The position numbers and the translations under genes are program-made. The notes beneath the pieces were generated by a model, which was given only the letters and a program-made list of their open reading frames with translations, was not told where the DNA came from and searched no databases. This document shows positions 8,332 to 19,272 of a stretch of 64,000 bases of DNA, piece by piece. The stretch's first letter is position 1. Each line of letters opens with the position of its first letter. The DNA is from Serratia marcescens subsp. marcescens ATCC 13880 (GTDB lineage Bacteria > Pseudomonadota > Gammaproteobacteria > Enterobacterales > Enterobacteriaceae). The stretch lies in contig NZ_CP071238.1 in assembly GCF_017299535.1 (NCBI RefSeq), positions 3,224,001 to 3,288,000 of the forward strand, read 5' to 3'.

Positions 8332-8727
8332 TTATTGCCGGTACTCCGCCTCGCTGACCGGCTCCAACCAGATCACCGGAGTGCCGTCCAGCGCTTCGGC
8401 GATGGCGATATGAGTCATGGCGGTGTCCGGCGTCGCGCCGTGCCAGTGTTTGACGCCTGCCGGGATCCAGACGATATCGCCGGGATGCATTTCCTGCGTG
8501 GCCTCGCCCCACATCTGGATCCACCCGCGCCCCTGAGTGACGATCAGCGTCTGGCCGAGCGGATGGGTATGCCAGGCCGTGCGGGCGCCGGGTTCGAAGG
8601 TGACGGTCGCGCCCCCCACCCTGGCCGGCGCGTCACCGGCGAAGGGTGCGTCAATGCGTACCTGCCCGGTAAAGTAATCCGCCGAACCGCGCTGTGATGG
8701 GATAGAACCGCTGCGTTGTATTTTCAT
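8332..8727 (-). CDS. Cupin-domain protein
   Basis: A 131-residue single-cupin protein. Motif 1 is GARTAWHTHPLGQTLIVTQGRG (two His for a metal) and motif 2 is MHPGDIVWIPAGVKHWHGA (third His). Homologues are often annotated quercetin-dioxygenase-like or carboxymuconolactone-decarboxylase-associated cupins. It is divergent from a LysR gene 172 bp away, followed by an aldo/keto reductase, a common three-gene arrangement in which the LysR protein controls both enzymes. The function is not predictable beyond a metal-binding cupin. Confidence 0.8.
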   Translation of the reverse strand: MKIQRSGSIPSQRGSADYFTGQVRIDAPFAGDAPARVGGATVTFEPGARTAWHTHPLGQTLIVTQGRGWIQMWGEATQEMHPGDIVWIPAGVKHWHGATPDTAMTHIAIAEALDGTPVIWLEPVSEAEYRQ

Positions 8728-8884
8728 CTGTCGTGTCCTCCACGTCGGCTTTCCAACCGACGCTGATAGTTATGAGTCAGTGATGCCAAGATAGCGCCGT
8801 GTTTTTCCGGCGACTAGCGGGTAAAATGCGCAAGGAGCTATGAGCTCAATTCATAAATCTACGCGCGGCAGCGCCCCAACCTAG

Positions 8885-11084
<2,200 letters not shown>

Positions 11085-13223
11085 ATGACCAATAAGAAAA
11101 GCGCCGTGCTGACCCCGGCGGCAATGCTATTGCTACATCCCATGTTTGCCAGCCAGGCGCTGGCGGCAGAAAATAATGAAGAGAAAAGCGACACCCTGGT
11201 GGTGATGGCGCAACCCACCGGATTGACCGAGCTGGGATCGCCGGTGTCCGTCAGCGTGATCGACGGCCAGGACCTGCGCAACGCCGCCCCGCAGATTAAC
11301 CTGTCGGAAAACCTCGGCAGCGTGCCGGGCCTGCAGCTTCAAAACCGGCAAAACTATGCGCAGGATCTGCAGCTGTCGATACGCGGGTTCGGCAGCCGTT
11401 CGATGTTCGGCGTGCGCGGCGTGCGCATGTACGTCGACGGCATTCCCGCCACCATGCCCGACGGCCAGGGACAAACCTCCAATATCGACATCAATTCCGT
11501 CGAACGCATCGAGGTGCTGCGCGGCCCCTATTCCGCGCTGTACGGCAACGCCTCGGGCGGGGTGATCAATGTTGATACGATTACCGGCACCCAGCCGCCG
11601 ACGCTGGAGGCCGGCGGCTATTTCGGCAGCGACAACACCTGGCGCTACGGGGTGAAAGCGACCGGCGCCACCGGCGACGGCACCCAGGCCGGCGACGTCA
11701 ACTACGCCATTTCGGGCACCCGCTTCACCACTCAGGGCTACCGCGATCACAGCGCCGCGCGGAAAAACCTCGGCAACGGCAAGCTCGGCGTGCGGCTGGA
11801 CGACGTCAGCACCCTGACGCTGATGTTCAACAGCGTCTCAATCGATGCCGGCGATCCGGGCGGCCTGACCGAAGCGGAATGGAAGGAAAACCCGCGCCAG
11901 GCGCCGCGCGCGGATCAATACAACACCCGCAAATCGCTCGATCAAACCCAGGCCGGCCTGCGCTATCAGCGCCAGATGAGCGAGCGCGACGAACTGACGC
12001 TGACCGCTTACCACGGCGAACGCCACACCACGCAGTACCAATCGATCCCGATGGGGCCGCAGCTCAACCCCACCCACGCCGGCGGGGTGATCGTGCTGGA
12101 AAGAAAATATCAGGGCATTGACACTCGCTGGAAGCATGAGGATACTCTCGCATCGTTACCGGTAACACTGATCGGCGGTCTGGATTATGAAACCATGACC
12201 GAACGCCGCCAGGGGTTCGAAAACTTTATTCTGCGAGACGGCACAGTGGACTACGGCGAGAAAGGCGACCAGCGGCGCAACGAGAAGAACCGCATCTGGA
12301 ACCTGGATCCTTACCTGCAAACCTCCTGGCAACTGACGCCACACTGGACGCTGGACGCCGGCCTGCGCTACAGCACGGTCAGCTTCGACTCGACCGATTA
12401 CTACATCACGCCGCGCAACGGCGACGACAGCGGCAGCAAACGCTACCACCAGTGGCTGCCGATGGGCTCGCTCAACTACAAGATCAACCCGGCGTGGAAC
12501 GTTTATCTCTCCGCCGGCCGCGGCTTTGAAACCCCGACCATCAACGAACTCTCCTACCGCCCCGACGGCCAGACGGGCCTCAATATCGGCCTGCAGCCAT
12601 CCACCAGCGACACCGTCGAACTGGGCAGCAAGCGGCGCCTCGGCAACGGCCTGGTGAGCGCCGCGCTGTTCCAGACCGATACCGACAACGAGCTGGTGGT
12701 GGCGGAAAGCAGCGGCGGACGCACCAGCTACGCCAACGCCGGCAAAACCCGGCGGCGCGGCCTGGAGCTGGCGCTGGATCAGGAGTTTGCGCTGGACTGG
12801 CGGCTGCATATGGCCTGGACGCTGCTGGACGCCACCTACCGCAGCGAAATGTGCGGCAAAGCCGGCTGCACCCCCGCCGGCAATCGCCTGCCGGGCATCG
12901 CCCGCAACATGGGCTACGCCTCGCTGGCGTTTGCGCCGCCGGAAGGCTGGCACGCCGGCGCGGAACTGCGCTACATGAGCGACATTCAGGCCAATGACGC
13001 CAACAGCGCGCAGGCCCCCGCTTACACCGTGGCCGGCGTAAACGCCGGCTATCGCTTTACCTGGGACCGCTGGGCGCTGGACGTGTTCAGCCGGGTGGAC
13101 AATGTTTTCGATCGCCGATACGTCGGTTCGGTGATCGTCAACGAAGGCAACGGCCGCTATTTCGAGCCGGCGCCGGGGCGCAACTGGGGTGGCGGCGCCA
13201 CCTTGTCTTATCGCTTTGAATAA
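11085..13223 (+). CDS. pqqU: TonB-dependent receptor for PQQ (PqqU/YncD type)
   Basis: A 712-residue outer-membrane receptor that I recognise as the counterpart of E. coli YncD, now PqqU, the importer of pyrroloquinoline quinone. The ATG at 11085 starts a classical signal peptide ending in ASQALA (about residue 27). A TonB-box-like DTLVVMA follows, then the plug domain (INLSENLGSVPGLQLQNRQN; LSIRGFGSRSMFGVRGVRMY) and the 22-strand barrel ending in the expected aromatic F in SYRFE. Extended stretches (QNYAQDLQLSIRGFGSRS, YVDGIPATMPDGQGQTSNID) match YncD nearly word for word from memory. It lies 147 bp upstream of gcd in the same direction, which directly links PQQ uptake to the enzyme that needs it. 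Confidence 0.9.
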   Translation: MTNKKSAVLTPAAMLLLHPMFASQALAAENNEEKSDTLVVMAQPTGLTELGSPVSVSVIDGQDLRNAAPQINLSENLGSVPGLQLQNRQNYAQDLQLSIRGFGSRSMFGVRGVRMYVDGIPATMPDGQGQTSNIDINSVERIEVLRGPYSALYGNASGGVINVDTITGTQPPTLEAGGYFGSDNTWRYGVKATGATGDGTQAGDVNYAISGTRFTTQGYRDHSAARKNLGNGKLGVRLDDVSTLTLMFNSVSIDAGDPGGLTEAEWKENPRQAPRADQYNTRKSLDQTQAGLRYQRQMSERDELTLTAYHGERHTTQYQSIPMGPQLNPTHAGGVIVLERKYQGIDTRWKHEDTLASLPVTLIGGLDYETMTERRQGFENFILRDGTVDYGEKGDQRRNEKNRIWNLDPYLQTSWQLTPHWTLDAGLRYSTVSFDSTDYYITPRNGDDSGSKRYHQWLPMGSLNYKINPAWNVYLSAGRGFETPTINELSYRPDGQTGLNIGLQPSTSDTVELGSKRRLGNGLVSAALFQTDTDNELVVAESSGGRTSYANAGKTRRRGLELALDQEFALDWRLHMAWTLLDATYRSEMCGKAGCTPAGNRLPGIARNMGYASLAFAPPEGWHAGAELRYMSDIQANDANSAQAPAYTVAGVNAGYRFTWDRWALDVFSRVDNVFDRRYVGSVIVNEGNGRYFEPAPGRNWGGGATLSYRFE

Positions 13224-13370
13224 GGCAAAGCACCTTAAGGTTAAAAAACGGGATGGGTTTTACGTCACCCTAGCGGCTTCTCGCTGAAATAATAGGGAGA
13301 AACCGCGTGTTTTTTCCGATTTGGCTTAATCTCTAAATCGGGGACTTTCATTTTTGGTAAGGGTATTGCT

Positions 13371-15743
13371 ATGCAAAATAAAGCGTCACTATCGCCGCTT
13401 ATCGTCATAACGGCGCTGTTTGCCGCGCTGAGCGGGCTTTATCTGCTCGGCGGCGGCATCTGGCTGGCCAAGTTGGGCGGTTCGCTGTATTACATCATCG
13501 CCGGGCTGGTGCTGCTGGCGACCTCCTGGCTGCTGTTCCGCCGCCGCGCCACCGCGCTGCTGCTGTACGCGGTATTCCTGCTGGGCACCACCATTTGGGC
13601 CCTGTGGGAAGTGGGCCCGGACTTCTGGGCGCTGACGCCGCGCCTGGACGTCACCTTCTTCTTCGGCCTGTGGCTGGTGCTGCCGTTTATCTACCGTAAG
13701 CTGGTGGCCAACGGCAAGTTCGCCTACGGCGCGCTGAGCGCGGCGCTGGCGATCACCGTCATCGCGCTGGCCTATGCCGTATTCAACGATCCGCAAGAGA
13801 TCAACGGCACGCTCGACGCCGCTCAGGTACAGCCGAAAGACGCCACCGGGTCCGACTGGCCGGCCTATGGCCGCACCCAGGAAGGCACCCGTTACTCGCC
13901 GCTGAGCCAGATCAACGACAAAAACGTTGGCCAGTTGCAAGAAGCCTGGCGCTTCCAGACCGGCGATCTGAAGACCGCCAACGATCCGGGTGAGATCACC
14001 AACGAAGTCACGCCGATCAAAATCCGCGATACCCTTTACATGTGTACGCCGCACCAGAAGCTGTTTGCGCTGGATGCCGCCACCGGTAAAGAAAAGTGGA
14101 AATTTGATCCGCAGCTGAAGTACAACCCGACCTTCCAGCACATCACCTGCCGCGGCGTGTCTTACCACGAAACCGCCGCAGCCGCGGGCGCCGCCGGCGA
14201 TGCCGCACCGGCGATGTGCGCACGCCGCATCATTCTGCCGGTCAACGACGGCCGCCTGTTTGCGCTGGACGCCGAAACCGGCAAACCGTGCCCGGACTTC
14301 GCCAACAACGGCGAGCTGAACCTGCAGAGCAACATGCCGTATGCCACTCCGGGCCACTACGAGCCGACTTCGCCGCCGGTGATCACCGATAACGTGATCG
14401 TCGTCGCCGGCGCCGTGACCGACAACTACTCCAACCGTGAGCCTTCCGGCGTGATCCGCGGCTTCGATGTCAACAGCGGCAAGCTGCTGTGGGCCTTCGA
14501 TCCGGGCGCGAAAGATCCGAACGCCATCCCGGCGGATGAGCATCACTTCGTGCCGAACTCGCCGAACTCCTGGGCGCCGGCCGCCTATGACGCCAAGCTG
14601 GATATCGTCTATCTGCCGATGGGCGTCGCCACGCCGGACATCTGGGGCGGCAACCGCACGCCGGAAATGGAGCGCTACGCCAGCGGCCTGCTGGCGCTGA
14701 ACGCCTCCACCGGCAAACTGGCCTGGTTCTATCAGACCGTCCACCACGACCTGTGGGATATGGACGTGCCGGCGCAGCCAACCCTGGCAGACATTACCGA
14801 CAAGAGCGGTAAAAAAGTGCCGGTCATCTACGTGCCGACCAAAACCGGCAACATCTTCGTGCTGAACCGCACCAACGGCGAACTGGTGGTGCCGGCGCCG
14901 GAGAAACCGGTACCGCAGGGCCCGGCCAAAGGCGATCGCCTGTCACCGACCCAGCCGTTCTCCGAGCTGACCTTCCGTCCTGAGAAGAAACTGACCGGCG
15001 CCGACATGTGGGGCGCGACCATCTATGATCAGCTGGTCTGCCGCGTGATGTTCCACAGCCTGCGCTACGAAGGCACCTTCACCCCGCCATCCGAGCAGGG
15101 CACGCTGGTGTTCCCGGGCAACCTGGGCATGTTCGAGTGGGGCGGCCTGGCCGTCGATACCGATCGCGAAATCGCCATCGCCAACCCGATCGCGCTGCCG
15201 TTCGTCTCCAAACTGATCCCGCGCGGCCCAGGCAACCCGATTGAGCCGCCGGAAGGCGACAAAGGCGGCAGCGGCACCGAATCCGGCGTACAGCCGCAGT
15301 ATGGCGTGCCGTTCGGCGTCACCCTGAACCCGTTCCTGTCACCGTTTGGTCTGCCATGCAAACAGCCGGCCTGGGGTTACATTTCCGCCGTGGATCTGAA
15401 AACCAACGACATCGTGTGGAAAAAACGCATCGGCACCGTGCGCGACAGCTCACCGTTGCCGCTGCCGTTCAAAATGGGCATGCCGATGCTGGGCGGCCCG
15501 GTGACCACCGCCGGTAACGTGTTCTTCATCGGCGCCACCGCAGACAACTACCTGCGCGCCTTCAGCGTGACCAACGGTGAAAAACTGTGGGAAGCGCGCT
15601 TGCCGGCCGGCGGCCAGGCGACGCCGATGACCTATGAGGTCAACGGCAAGCAGTACGTGCTGATCTACGCCGGCGGCCACGGTTCCTTCGGCACCAAGCT
15701 GGGCGACTACGTGGTCGCTTACGCTCTGCCCGATCAGAAGTAA
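13371..15743 (+). CDS. gcd: Membrane-bound PQQ-dependent glucose dehydrogenase
   Basis: A 790-residue quinoprotein. Five N-terminal membrane helices (residues about 10-145) anchor an eight-bladed periplasmic propeller. It oxidises glucose to gluconolactone and passes electrons to ubiquinone. The start DWPAYGRTQEGTRYSPLSQI and repeated W-motif blades are typical. Residues matching those studied in E. coli Gcd are present: the histidine in TFQHITC (His257), the aspartates of HHDLWDMD (458-465), the lysine in PTKTGNIF (Lys491), and the C-terminal GGHGSFGT histidine. It has a weak ribosome site (AAGGG) and its own upstream hairpin at 13317-13341, so it may be transcribed partly on its own. E. coli cannot make PQQ; no pqq synthesis gene is in this window. 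Confidence 0.93.
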   Translation: MQNKASLSPLIVITALFAALSGLYLLGGGIWLAKLGGSLYYIIAGLVLLATSWLLFRRRATALLLYAVFLLGTTIWALWEVGPDFWALTPRLDVTFFFGLWLVLPFIYRKLVANGKFAYGALSAALAITVIALAYAVFNDPQEINGTLDAAQVQPKDATGSDWPAYGRTQEGTRYSPLSQINDKNVGQLQEAWRFQTGDLKTANDPGEITNEVTPIKIRDTLYMCTPHQKLFALDAATGKEKWKFDPQLKYNPTFQHITCRGVSYHETAAAAGAAGDAAPAMCARRIILPVNDGRLFALDAETGKPCPDFANNGELNLQSNMPYATPGHYEPTSPPVITDNVIVVAGAVTDNYSNREPSGVIRGFDVNSGKLLWAFDPGAKDPNAIPADEHHFVPNSPNSWAPAAYDAKLDIVYLPMGVATPDIWGGNRTPEMERYASGLLALNASTGKLAWFYQTVHHDLWDMDVPAQPTLADITDKSGKKVPVIYVPTKTGNIFVLNRTNGELVVPAPEKPVPQGPAKGDRLSPTQPFSELTFRPEKKLTGADMWGATIYDQLVCRVMFHSLRYEGTFTPPSEQGTLVFPGNLGMFEWGGLAVDTDREIAIANPIALPFVSKLIPRGPGNPIEPPEGDKGGSGTESGVQPQYGVPFGVTLNPFLSPFGLPCKQPAWGYISAVDLKTNDIVWKKRIGTVRDSSPLPLPFKMGMPMLGGPVTTAGNVFFIGATADNYLRAFSVTNGEKLWEARLPAGGQATPMTYEVNGKQYVLIYAGGHGSFGTKLGDYVVAYALPDQK

Positions 15744-15766
15744 CCACCGCCGTTAGTACCCCGCAA

Positions 15767-15796
15767 AGCACGCCGCAAGGCGTGCTTTTTCTTTTT
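15767..15796 (+). terminator. Intrinsic terminator after gcd
   Basis: The stem AGCACGCC/GGCGTGCT with a GCAA loop is followed by TTTTTCTTTTT, 23 bp after the gcd stop. A textbook rho-independent terminator. Confidence 0.9.
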
Positions 15797-15851
15797 ACGC
15801 CACCGCCCGATGCCCCCTTGCAATACCCTTAATTTTTTCACCCCCCCACCA

Positions 15852-15880
15852 TTGATAATGGTTATCATTCGCAATATTAT
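15852..15880 (+). promoter_or_regulatory. Sigma-70 promoter overlapped by a Fur box
   Basis: TTGATA (15852-15857) and TATTAT (15875-15880) are separated by exactly 17 bp. Positions 15854-15872 match the 19-bp Fur consensus at 15 of 19 positions and fill the -35/spacer, so iron-loaded Fur should block RNA polymerase. Transcription would begin near 15887 and run rightward into the two tiny ORFs. A GC-rich hairpin (GGCCGCC/GGCGGCC) at about 15929-15946 lies in the leader. Confidence 0.75.
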
Positions 15881-15960
15881 GGATGCATGGCCCCGGCAGC
15901 GGCCTGTAATCCTTGCAATACAGCGATCGGCCGCCTGCCGGCGGCCTTATTCGGAGGCGC

Positions 15961-16146
15961 ATGGTCGACCATACTCGGAAACATCGAAAGAAAATTCTGC
16001 AAGCGGCGGTGAGGACACGGCGCGCCGGTCTGCCGTTCGCAGCGGACTCCCCAGCCACCCCGCCCTTTATTGCGTTGCCCCATCAGCCGAAGGCCGTGCT
16101 GGTGCACCTGGTCGGCCATGATGGCGCACAGGAGGGGCGAGAATGA
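15961..16146 (+). CDS. Small basic hypothetical protein, 61 aa
   Basis: A short arginine/lysine- and histidine-rich ORF (VDHTRKHRKKILQAAVRTRR at the N-terminus, then HQPKAVLVHLVGHDG) that I do not recognise. GGAGG lies only 3 bp before the ATG, an unusually short spacing. It ends in an ATGA overlap with the next small ORF, the usual sign of translational coupling. It is downstream of the Fur-box promoter and would be made under iron limitation. It could instead be merely a leader that carries ribosomes to the next gene. Confidence 0.4.
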   Translation: MVDHTRKHRKKILQAAVRTRRAGLPFAADSPATPPFIALPHQPKAVLVHLVGHDGAQEGRE

Positions 16147-16322
16147 ACCTGCAACCCTTTACCGCCATGCTGATGTTCGCCTACGTGCTGCTGATGGTGC
16201 CGCTGCTCTACGTCATCGACAGCCGCCTGAGCGCCAGTAAACTGGTGCGCAAAGCCACGCAAAACCTCATCATCATCGCCTTGACGCTGTTGTTCTTCAG
16301 CGCGATGACGCTTTTATACTGA
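16143..16322 (+). CDS. Small inner-membrane protein, 59 aa, probably Fur-regulated
   Basis: A 59-residue protein with two hydrophobic helices: residues about 6-24 (TAMLMFAYVLLMVPLLYVI) and about 41-58 (NLIIIALTLLFFSAMTLLY), joined by a short positive loop (DSRLSASKLVRKATQ). By the positive-inside rule the loop faces the cytoplasm. AGGAGG sits 7 bp upstream of the ATG, a strong ribosome site. No family is recognised. Its promoter is overlapped by a Fur box, so a role in iron limitation is likely (inference), for example as a small regulator of a membrane transporter. The MATE gene ends 23 bp further on in the opposite direction. Confidence 0.6.
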   Translation: MNLQPFTAMLMFAYVLLMVPLLYVIDSRLSASKLVRKATQNLIIIALTLLFFSAMTLLY

Positions 16323-16345
16323 GGCCGCCGGTGCCCCGCGGCCGG

Positions 16346-17779
16346 TTACCCGGCCTCCCGGCGTTTGGCCCGCGGATATTTCCACAGCCAGCGTCCGCTG
16401 ACCATGCGCCAGTAGAACAAGGCGCCGCGCACCGCCCAATCGAGGAACATCCCCAACCAGACCCCCACCACGCCCATGCCCAGTTCGATACCCAGCGCGT
16501 AGCCCGCCACCACGCGGCAGCCCCACATGCCGAGCATCGTCACCCACATGGCAAAGCGGGCGTCGCGCGCGCCTTTCAGCCCGGCGGGCAACACCCAGGA
16601 AGCGGCCCAGATCGGCATAAAGGCGGCGTTGAGCCAAATCAGGGTTTTCACCACCGTTTTCACGTCATCCTGCGAGGTATAAAACGCGGCGAATACCCCG
16701 GCCAACGGCGCCGTGCCCCAGGCGATAGCGGTCAACCCAAGGGTAGACAGCCAGAAAATATGGCGCAGCTGCCGTTCCGCCTGACCGATCTCGCCTTTGC
16801 CGAGCCGCCGGCCGACGATGATGGTCGAAGCCGACCCCAGCGCGTTGCCCGGCAAGTTGATCAACGAAGCGATGGAGAAGGCGATGAAGTTACCGGCGAT
16901 CACGTTGGTGCCCATGCCGGCGACGAACATCTGCGTCAACAGTTTGCCGCCGTTGAACAGCACCGATTCGACGCTGGCGGGAATGCCGATCCCCAGCACT
17001 TCCCACAGGATGCTCATCTTCAGCGGCGTGAAATAGCTTTTCAGCGTGATGTGCAGCGCCGGATTAAAACCGATCGCCAGCACATAGAGGATGGCAATGG
17101 CGCCGATATAGCGGGAAATCGTCAGCCCCAGCCCGGCGCCGACGAAGCCCAGCCCGTGCCAGCCCAGCATGCCGTAAATCAGGATGCTGCTGATGATGAT
17201 ATTGAGGATATTCATGCCGCCGTTGATCAGCAGCGGGATCTTGGTGTTGCCCGCGCCGCGCAACGCGCCGCTGCCAATCAGCGCAATCGCCGCCGCCGGG
17301 TAGCTCCACACCGTGGTTTGCAGGTAAGAGAGCGCCAGCGCTTTCACCTCCGGCGAGGCCGCACCGGCGATCACATCAATGATAGGTTCACCCGCCAGGT
17401 GAATGCCCGCCGCCAACAGCAACGCCACACCGGTCATCAGGACCAGCGACTGACGCGCCGCCGCCCGCGCGCGCCGGCGATCCCGCTTGCCGAGGCTGAA
17501 GGCCACCACCACGGTGGTGCCGAGATCCACCGCGGCGAAAAAGGCGATGATCACCATGTTGAAGCTGTCCGCCAGCCCCACCCCGGCCATCGCCTCTTTG
17601 CCGAGCCAACTCACCAGAAAGGTGCTCAGCACCCCCATCAACAGAACGCAGGCGTTCTCCAGAAAGATCGGCACCGCCAGCGGCGTGATTTCGCGCCAGA
17701 ACAGCACGCGGTAGCTTTTCCGTTTGGCGTACCAAGGCGTATTTTCCACGCGCTGACGCAGTGCGGCATACAGGTTCAA
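16346..17779 (-). CDS. MATE-family multidrug/flavin exporter (YeeO/EmmdR-like)
   Basis: A 477-residue inner-membrane antiporter with about 12 membrane helices in two similar halves. N-terminal PLAVPIFLENACVLLMGVLSTFLVSWLGKEAMAGVGLADS and the second-half VLGIGIPASVESVLFNGGKLLTQMFVAGMG are typical MatE repeats. It expels cationic drugs or flavins using an ion gradient. The length and PWYAKRKSYRVLFWREI lead resemble the YeeO/EmmdR branch; E. coli yeeO also lies in the asn-tRNA/nac neighbourhood, which fits this chromosomal region. Upstream there is about 110 bp before the lipoprotein gene's end. Confidence 0.85.
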   Translation of the reverse strand: MNLYAALRQRVENTPWYAKRKSYRVLFWREITPLAVPIFLENACVLLMGVLSTFLVSWLGKEAMAGVGLADSFNMVIIAFFAAVDLGTTVVVAFSLGKRDRRRARAAARQSLVLMTGVALLLAAGIHLAGEPIIDVIAGAASPEVKALALSYLQTTVWSYPAAAIALIGSGALRGAGNTKIPLLINGGMNILNIIISSILIYGMLGWHGLGFVGAGLGLTISRYIGAIAILYVLAIGFNPALHITLKSYFTPLKMSILWEVLGIGIPASVESVLFNGGKLLTQMFVAGMGTNVIAGNFIAFSIASLINLPGNALGSASTIIVGRRLGKGEIGQAERQLRHIFWLSTLGLTAIAWGTAPLAGVFAAFYTSQDDVKTVVKTLIWLNAAFMPIWAASWVLPAGLKGARDARFAMWVTMLGMWGCRVVAGYALGIELGMGVVGVWLGMFLDWAVRGALFYWRMVSGRWLWKYPRAKRREAG

Positions 17780-17893
17780 GGTGGGCTCGATGGATAAAAG
17801 TGAAACATCATTTCAAATGATGAGCGATAAATCGTTATCCTGCAAAGAATTTTTGGGCGCCCGTGGCGAGCGCCCGACAGGCACACCGTAGCG

Positions 17894-18292
17894 CTACTCC
17901 ATGTAGTCTTCCTGATCGGCCTGCGCCGCCGCAATAAAGCGCGCGGTGCTGCGGCTGAGCGTGGCGCATTTGTCCGTCAGCAGCTGATTATCCTGTTGCA
18001 AAGTCAGGTAACGCGCCTGGGTGAGCGCCGGCAACTGCCGATACCCTGCCGCATGCGTATCCCAGCCGCGGTGCTGCGCTGCACGCATCGCAGTGCGTTG
18101 CAATTTCACGTCGTCCGGCACGTCGCTGCGCCCGCAGTCCACGCGCAGGAAATGCCCGCCGGCCAGCATCAGAGCGATGTGATCCAATTGCGCCTGCAGC
18201 GGCGGCGCCGGTCGATGCGCCGTCTGCTGACAACCCGCAAGCAGCAGCAACGCCGCCGCGCCGCAAAGAGACGTGCGAAACAAAGTAGACAT
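17894..18292 (-). CDS. Small outer- or inner-membrane lipoprotein
   Basis: A 132-residue protein with a lipoprotein signal peptide: two positive/polar residues, a hydrophobic core (LCGAAALLLLAG) and lipobox LLAGC with Cys21. The residue after Cys is Gln, so sorting to the outer membrane is expected. The mature part is small, alpha-helical, with ADQEDYME at the end. GGGAG is placed 6 bp before the ATG. No function is recognised. Confidence 0.75.
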   Translation of the reverse strand: MSTLFRTSLCGAAALLLLAGCQQTAHRPAPPLQAQLDHIALMLAGGHFLRVDCGRSDVPDDVKLQRTAMRAAQHRGWDTHAAGYRQLPALTQARYLTLQQDNQLLTDKCATLSRSTARFIAAAQADQEDYME

Positions 18293-18368
18293 GGGCGCTC
18301 CCGGAAACCTGTGGGTGATGCAATGATCTTAGGTGAGCGGATGCCGGGCGGCAAGGTGGGCAGCACGC

Positions 18369-18569
18369 TTAGCGCCGGCCGCTGCTGACCTTGGTGGCGC
18401 GGGCGGGGTTGCCGGCGACAAATTCCAGCGTGGGGGAATAGTAAAACGGCAGCCAGGCGTTATAGCCGCTCTCCCACTCCCATTTGACCGGGCAGGGCCA
18501 CAGCATGTCTTCATGCAGGATGTAATAAATCCACCGCCCGGGCGGACGGCGCGGTTTGCGCATTTTCAT
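18369..18569 (-). CDS. Hypothetical protein, 66 aa
   Basis: A basic, aromatic-rich short ORF (RRPPGRWIYYILHEDMLWPC ... ESGYNAWLPFYYSPTLEF). The unusual density of Trp and Tyr and the absence of a competing gene suggest real coding, but no convincing ribosome site precedes either ATG (18569 or 18563). Not recognised. Confidence 0.45.
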   Translation of the reverse strand: MKMRKPRRPPGRWIYYILHEDMLWPCPVKWEWESGYNAWLPFYYSPTLEFVAGNPARATKVSSGRR

Positions 18570-18786
18570 AGCGAGTACGACGGCCTGATGACGTGCGATA
18601 AGGTGAACTGCTGCATTTTACCGCGATTTGGGTCGCGGGGACAGCCTGCGTTGCCGCGTGAAGCGCCCGCTAAATCTCACCCGGTGATTCGGCGTAAAGT
18701 CCGCCGTTTTACTGATCCAGAACATCTTTCTCATTCACCTTATTGATATATTGATTGAAAATCATTCCTATTCAGGAGGAAGGGCC

Positions 18787-19221
18787 ATGGTTAAGTCATT
18801 GAATGCGGTGTTCACGCGCCTTTTTGATCGTCCGGACGCCGGCAAGTTGGCGCTCAGACTGACCTTCGGCGGACTGATGCTGTTTCACGGCGTGGCGAAG
18901 ATTCAGCACGGCGTCGGTTGGATCGCCGGTGCGTTGCAGGATCACGGGCTGCCCGCCTTCATCGCCTACGGCGTGTATGTGGGGGAGATCCTGGCGCCGA
19001 TACTGATCATTTTGGGGCTGTTCACCCGCCCCGCCGCGCTGGTTTACGCCTTTACGCTAGTGGTGGCGTTTTTGATGGTGGGCACCGGCAAGGTGTTCAG
19101 CGTCACCGACGTCGGCGCCTGGGGCATTGAAAACGAGCTGGTGTTCTTTATGGGCGGGCTCGCCATCCTGCTGCTGGGCAGCGGCAAATACGCGATCGCG
19201 CGCAATGAAGCCTATCGGTAA
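18787..19221 (+). CDS. DoxX-family membrane protein
   Basis: A 144-residue inner-membrane protein with four hydrophobic helices. LALRLTFGGLMLFHGVAKIQHGVGWIAGAL and AYGVYVGEILAPILIILGLFTRPAAL are hallmark DoxX segments (YphA/YqjF group). Proteins of this family are linked to thiol/redox stress or quinone chemistry. I start at 18787, which has AGGAGG 6 bp upstream. A strong terminator follows directly, so this is a single-gene unit. Confidence 0.8.
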   Translation: MVKSLNAVFTRLFDRPDAGKLALRLTFGGLMLFHGVAKIQHGVGWIAGALQDHGLPAFIAYGVYVGEILAPILIILGLFTRPAALVYAFTLVVAFLMVGTGKVFSVTDVGAWGIENELVFFMGGLAILLLGSGKYAIARNEAYR

Positions 19222-19235
19222 GCCGTGCAATCCAT

Positions 19236-19266
19236 AAGGAGGTTCCTGATGGCGAACCTCCTTTTT
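19236..19266 (+). terminator. Intrinsic terminator after doxX-type gene
   Basis: A 10-bp stem AAGGAGGTTC/GAACCTCCTT, an 8-base loop and a T run begin 15 bp after the stop codon. Confidence 0.85.
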
Positions 19267-19272
19267 GCACGC

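Noticed and set aside
15883..16009. Tiny leader ORF (41 codons from 15887) under the Fur-box promoter
   Set aside because: It would start at about the predicted transcription start with no ribosome site; not called.
16331..17797. 488-codon ORF opposite the MATE gene
   Set aside because: Extreme Gln/His/Arg content, no domain; the MATE protein on the minus strand is convincing.
18751..18786. Fur box before the DoxX-type gene
   Set aside because: TTGAAAATCATTCC has the right half-site but the whole 19-mer matches at only about 11 positions; not enough.
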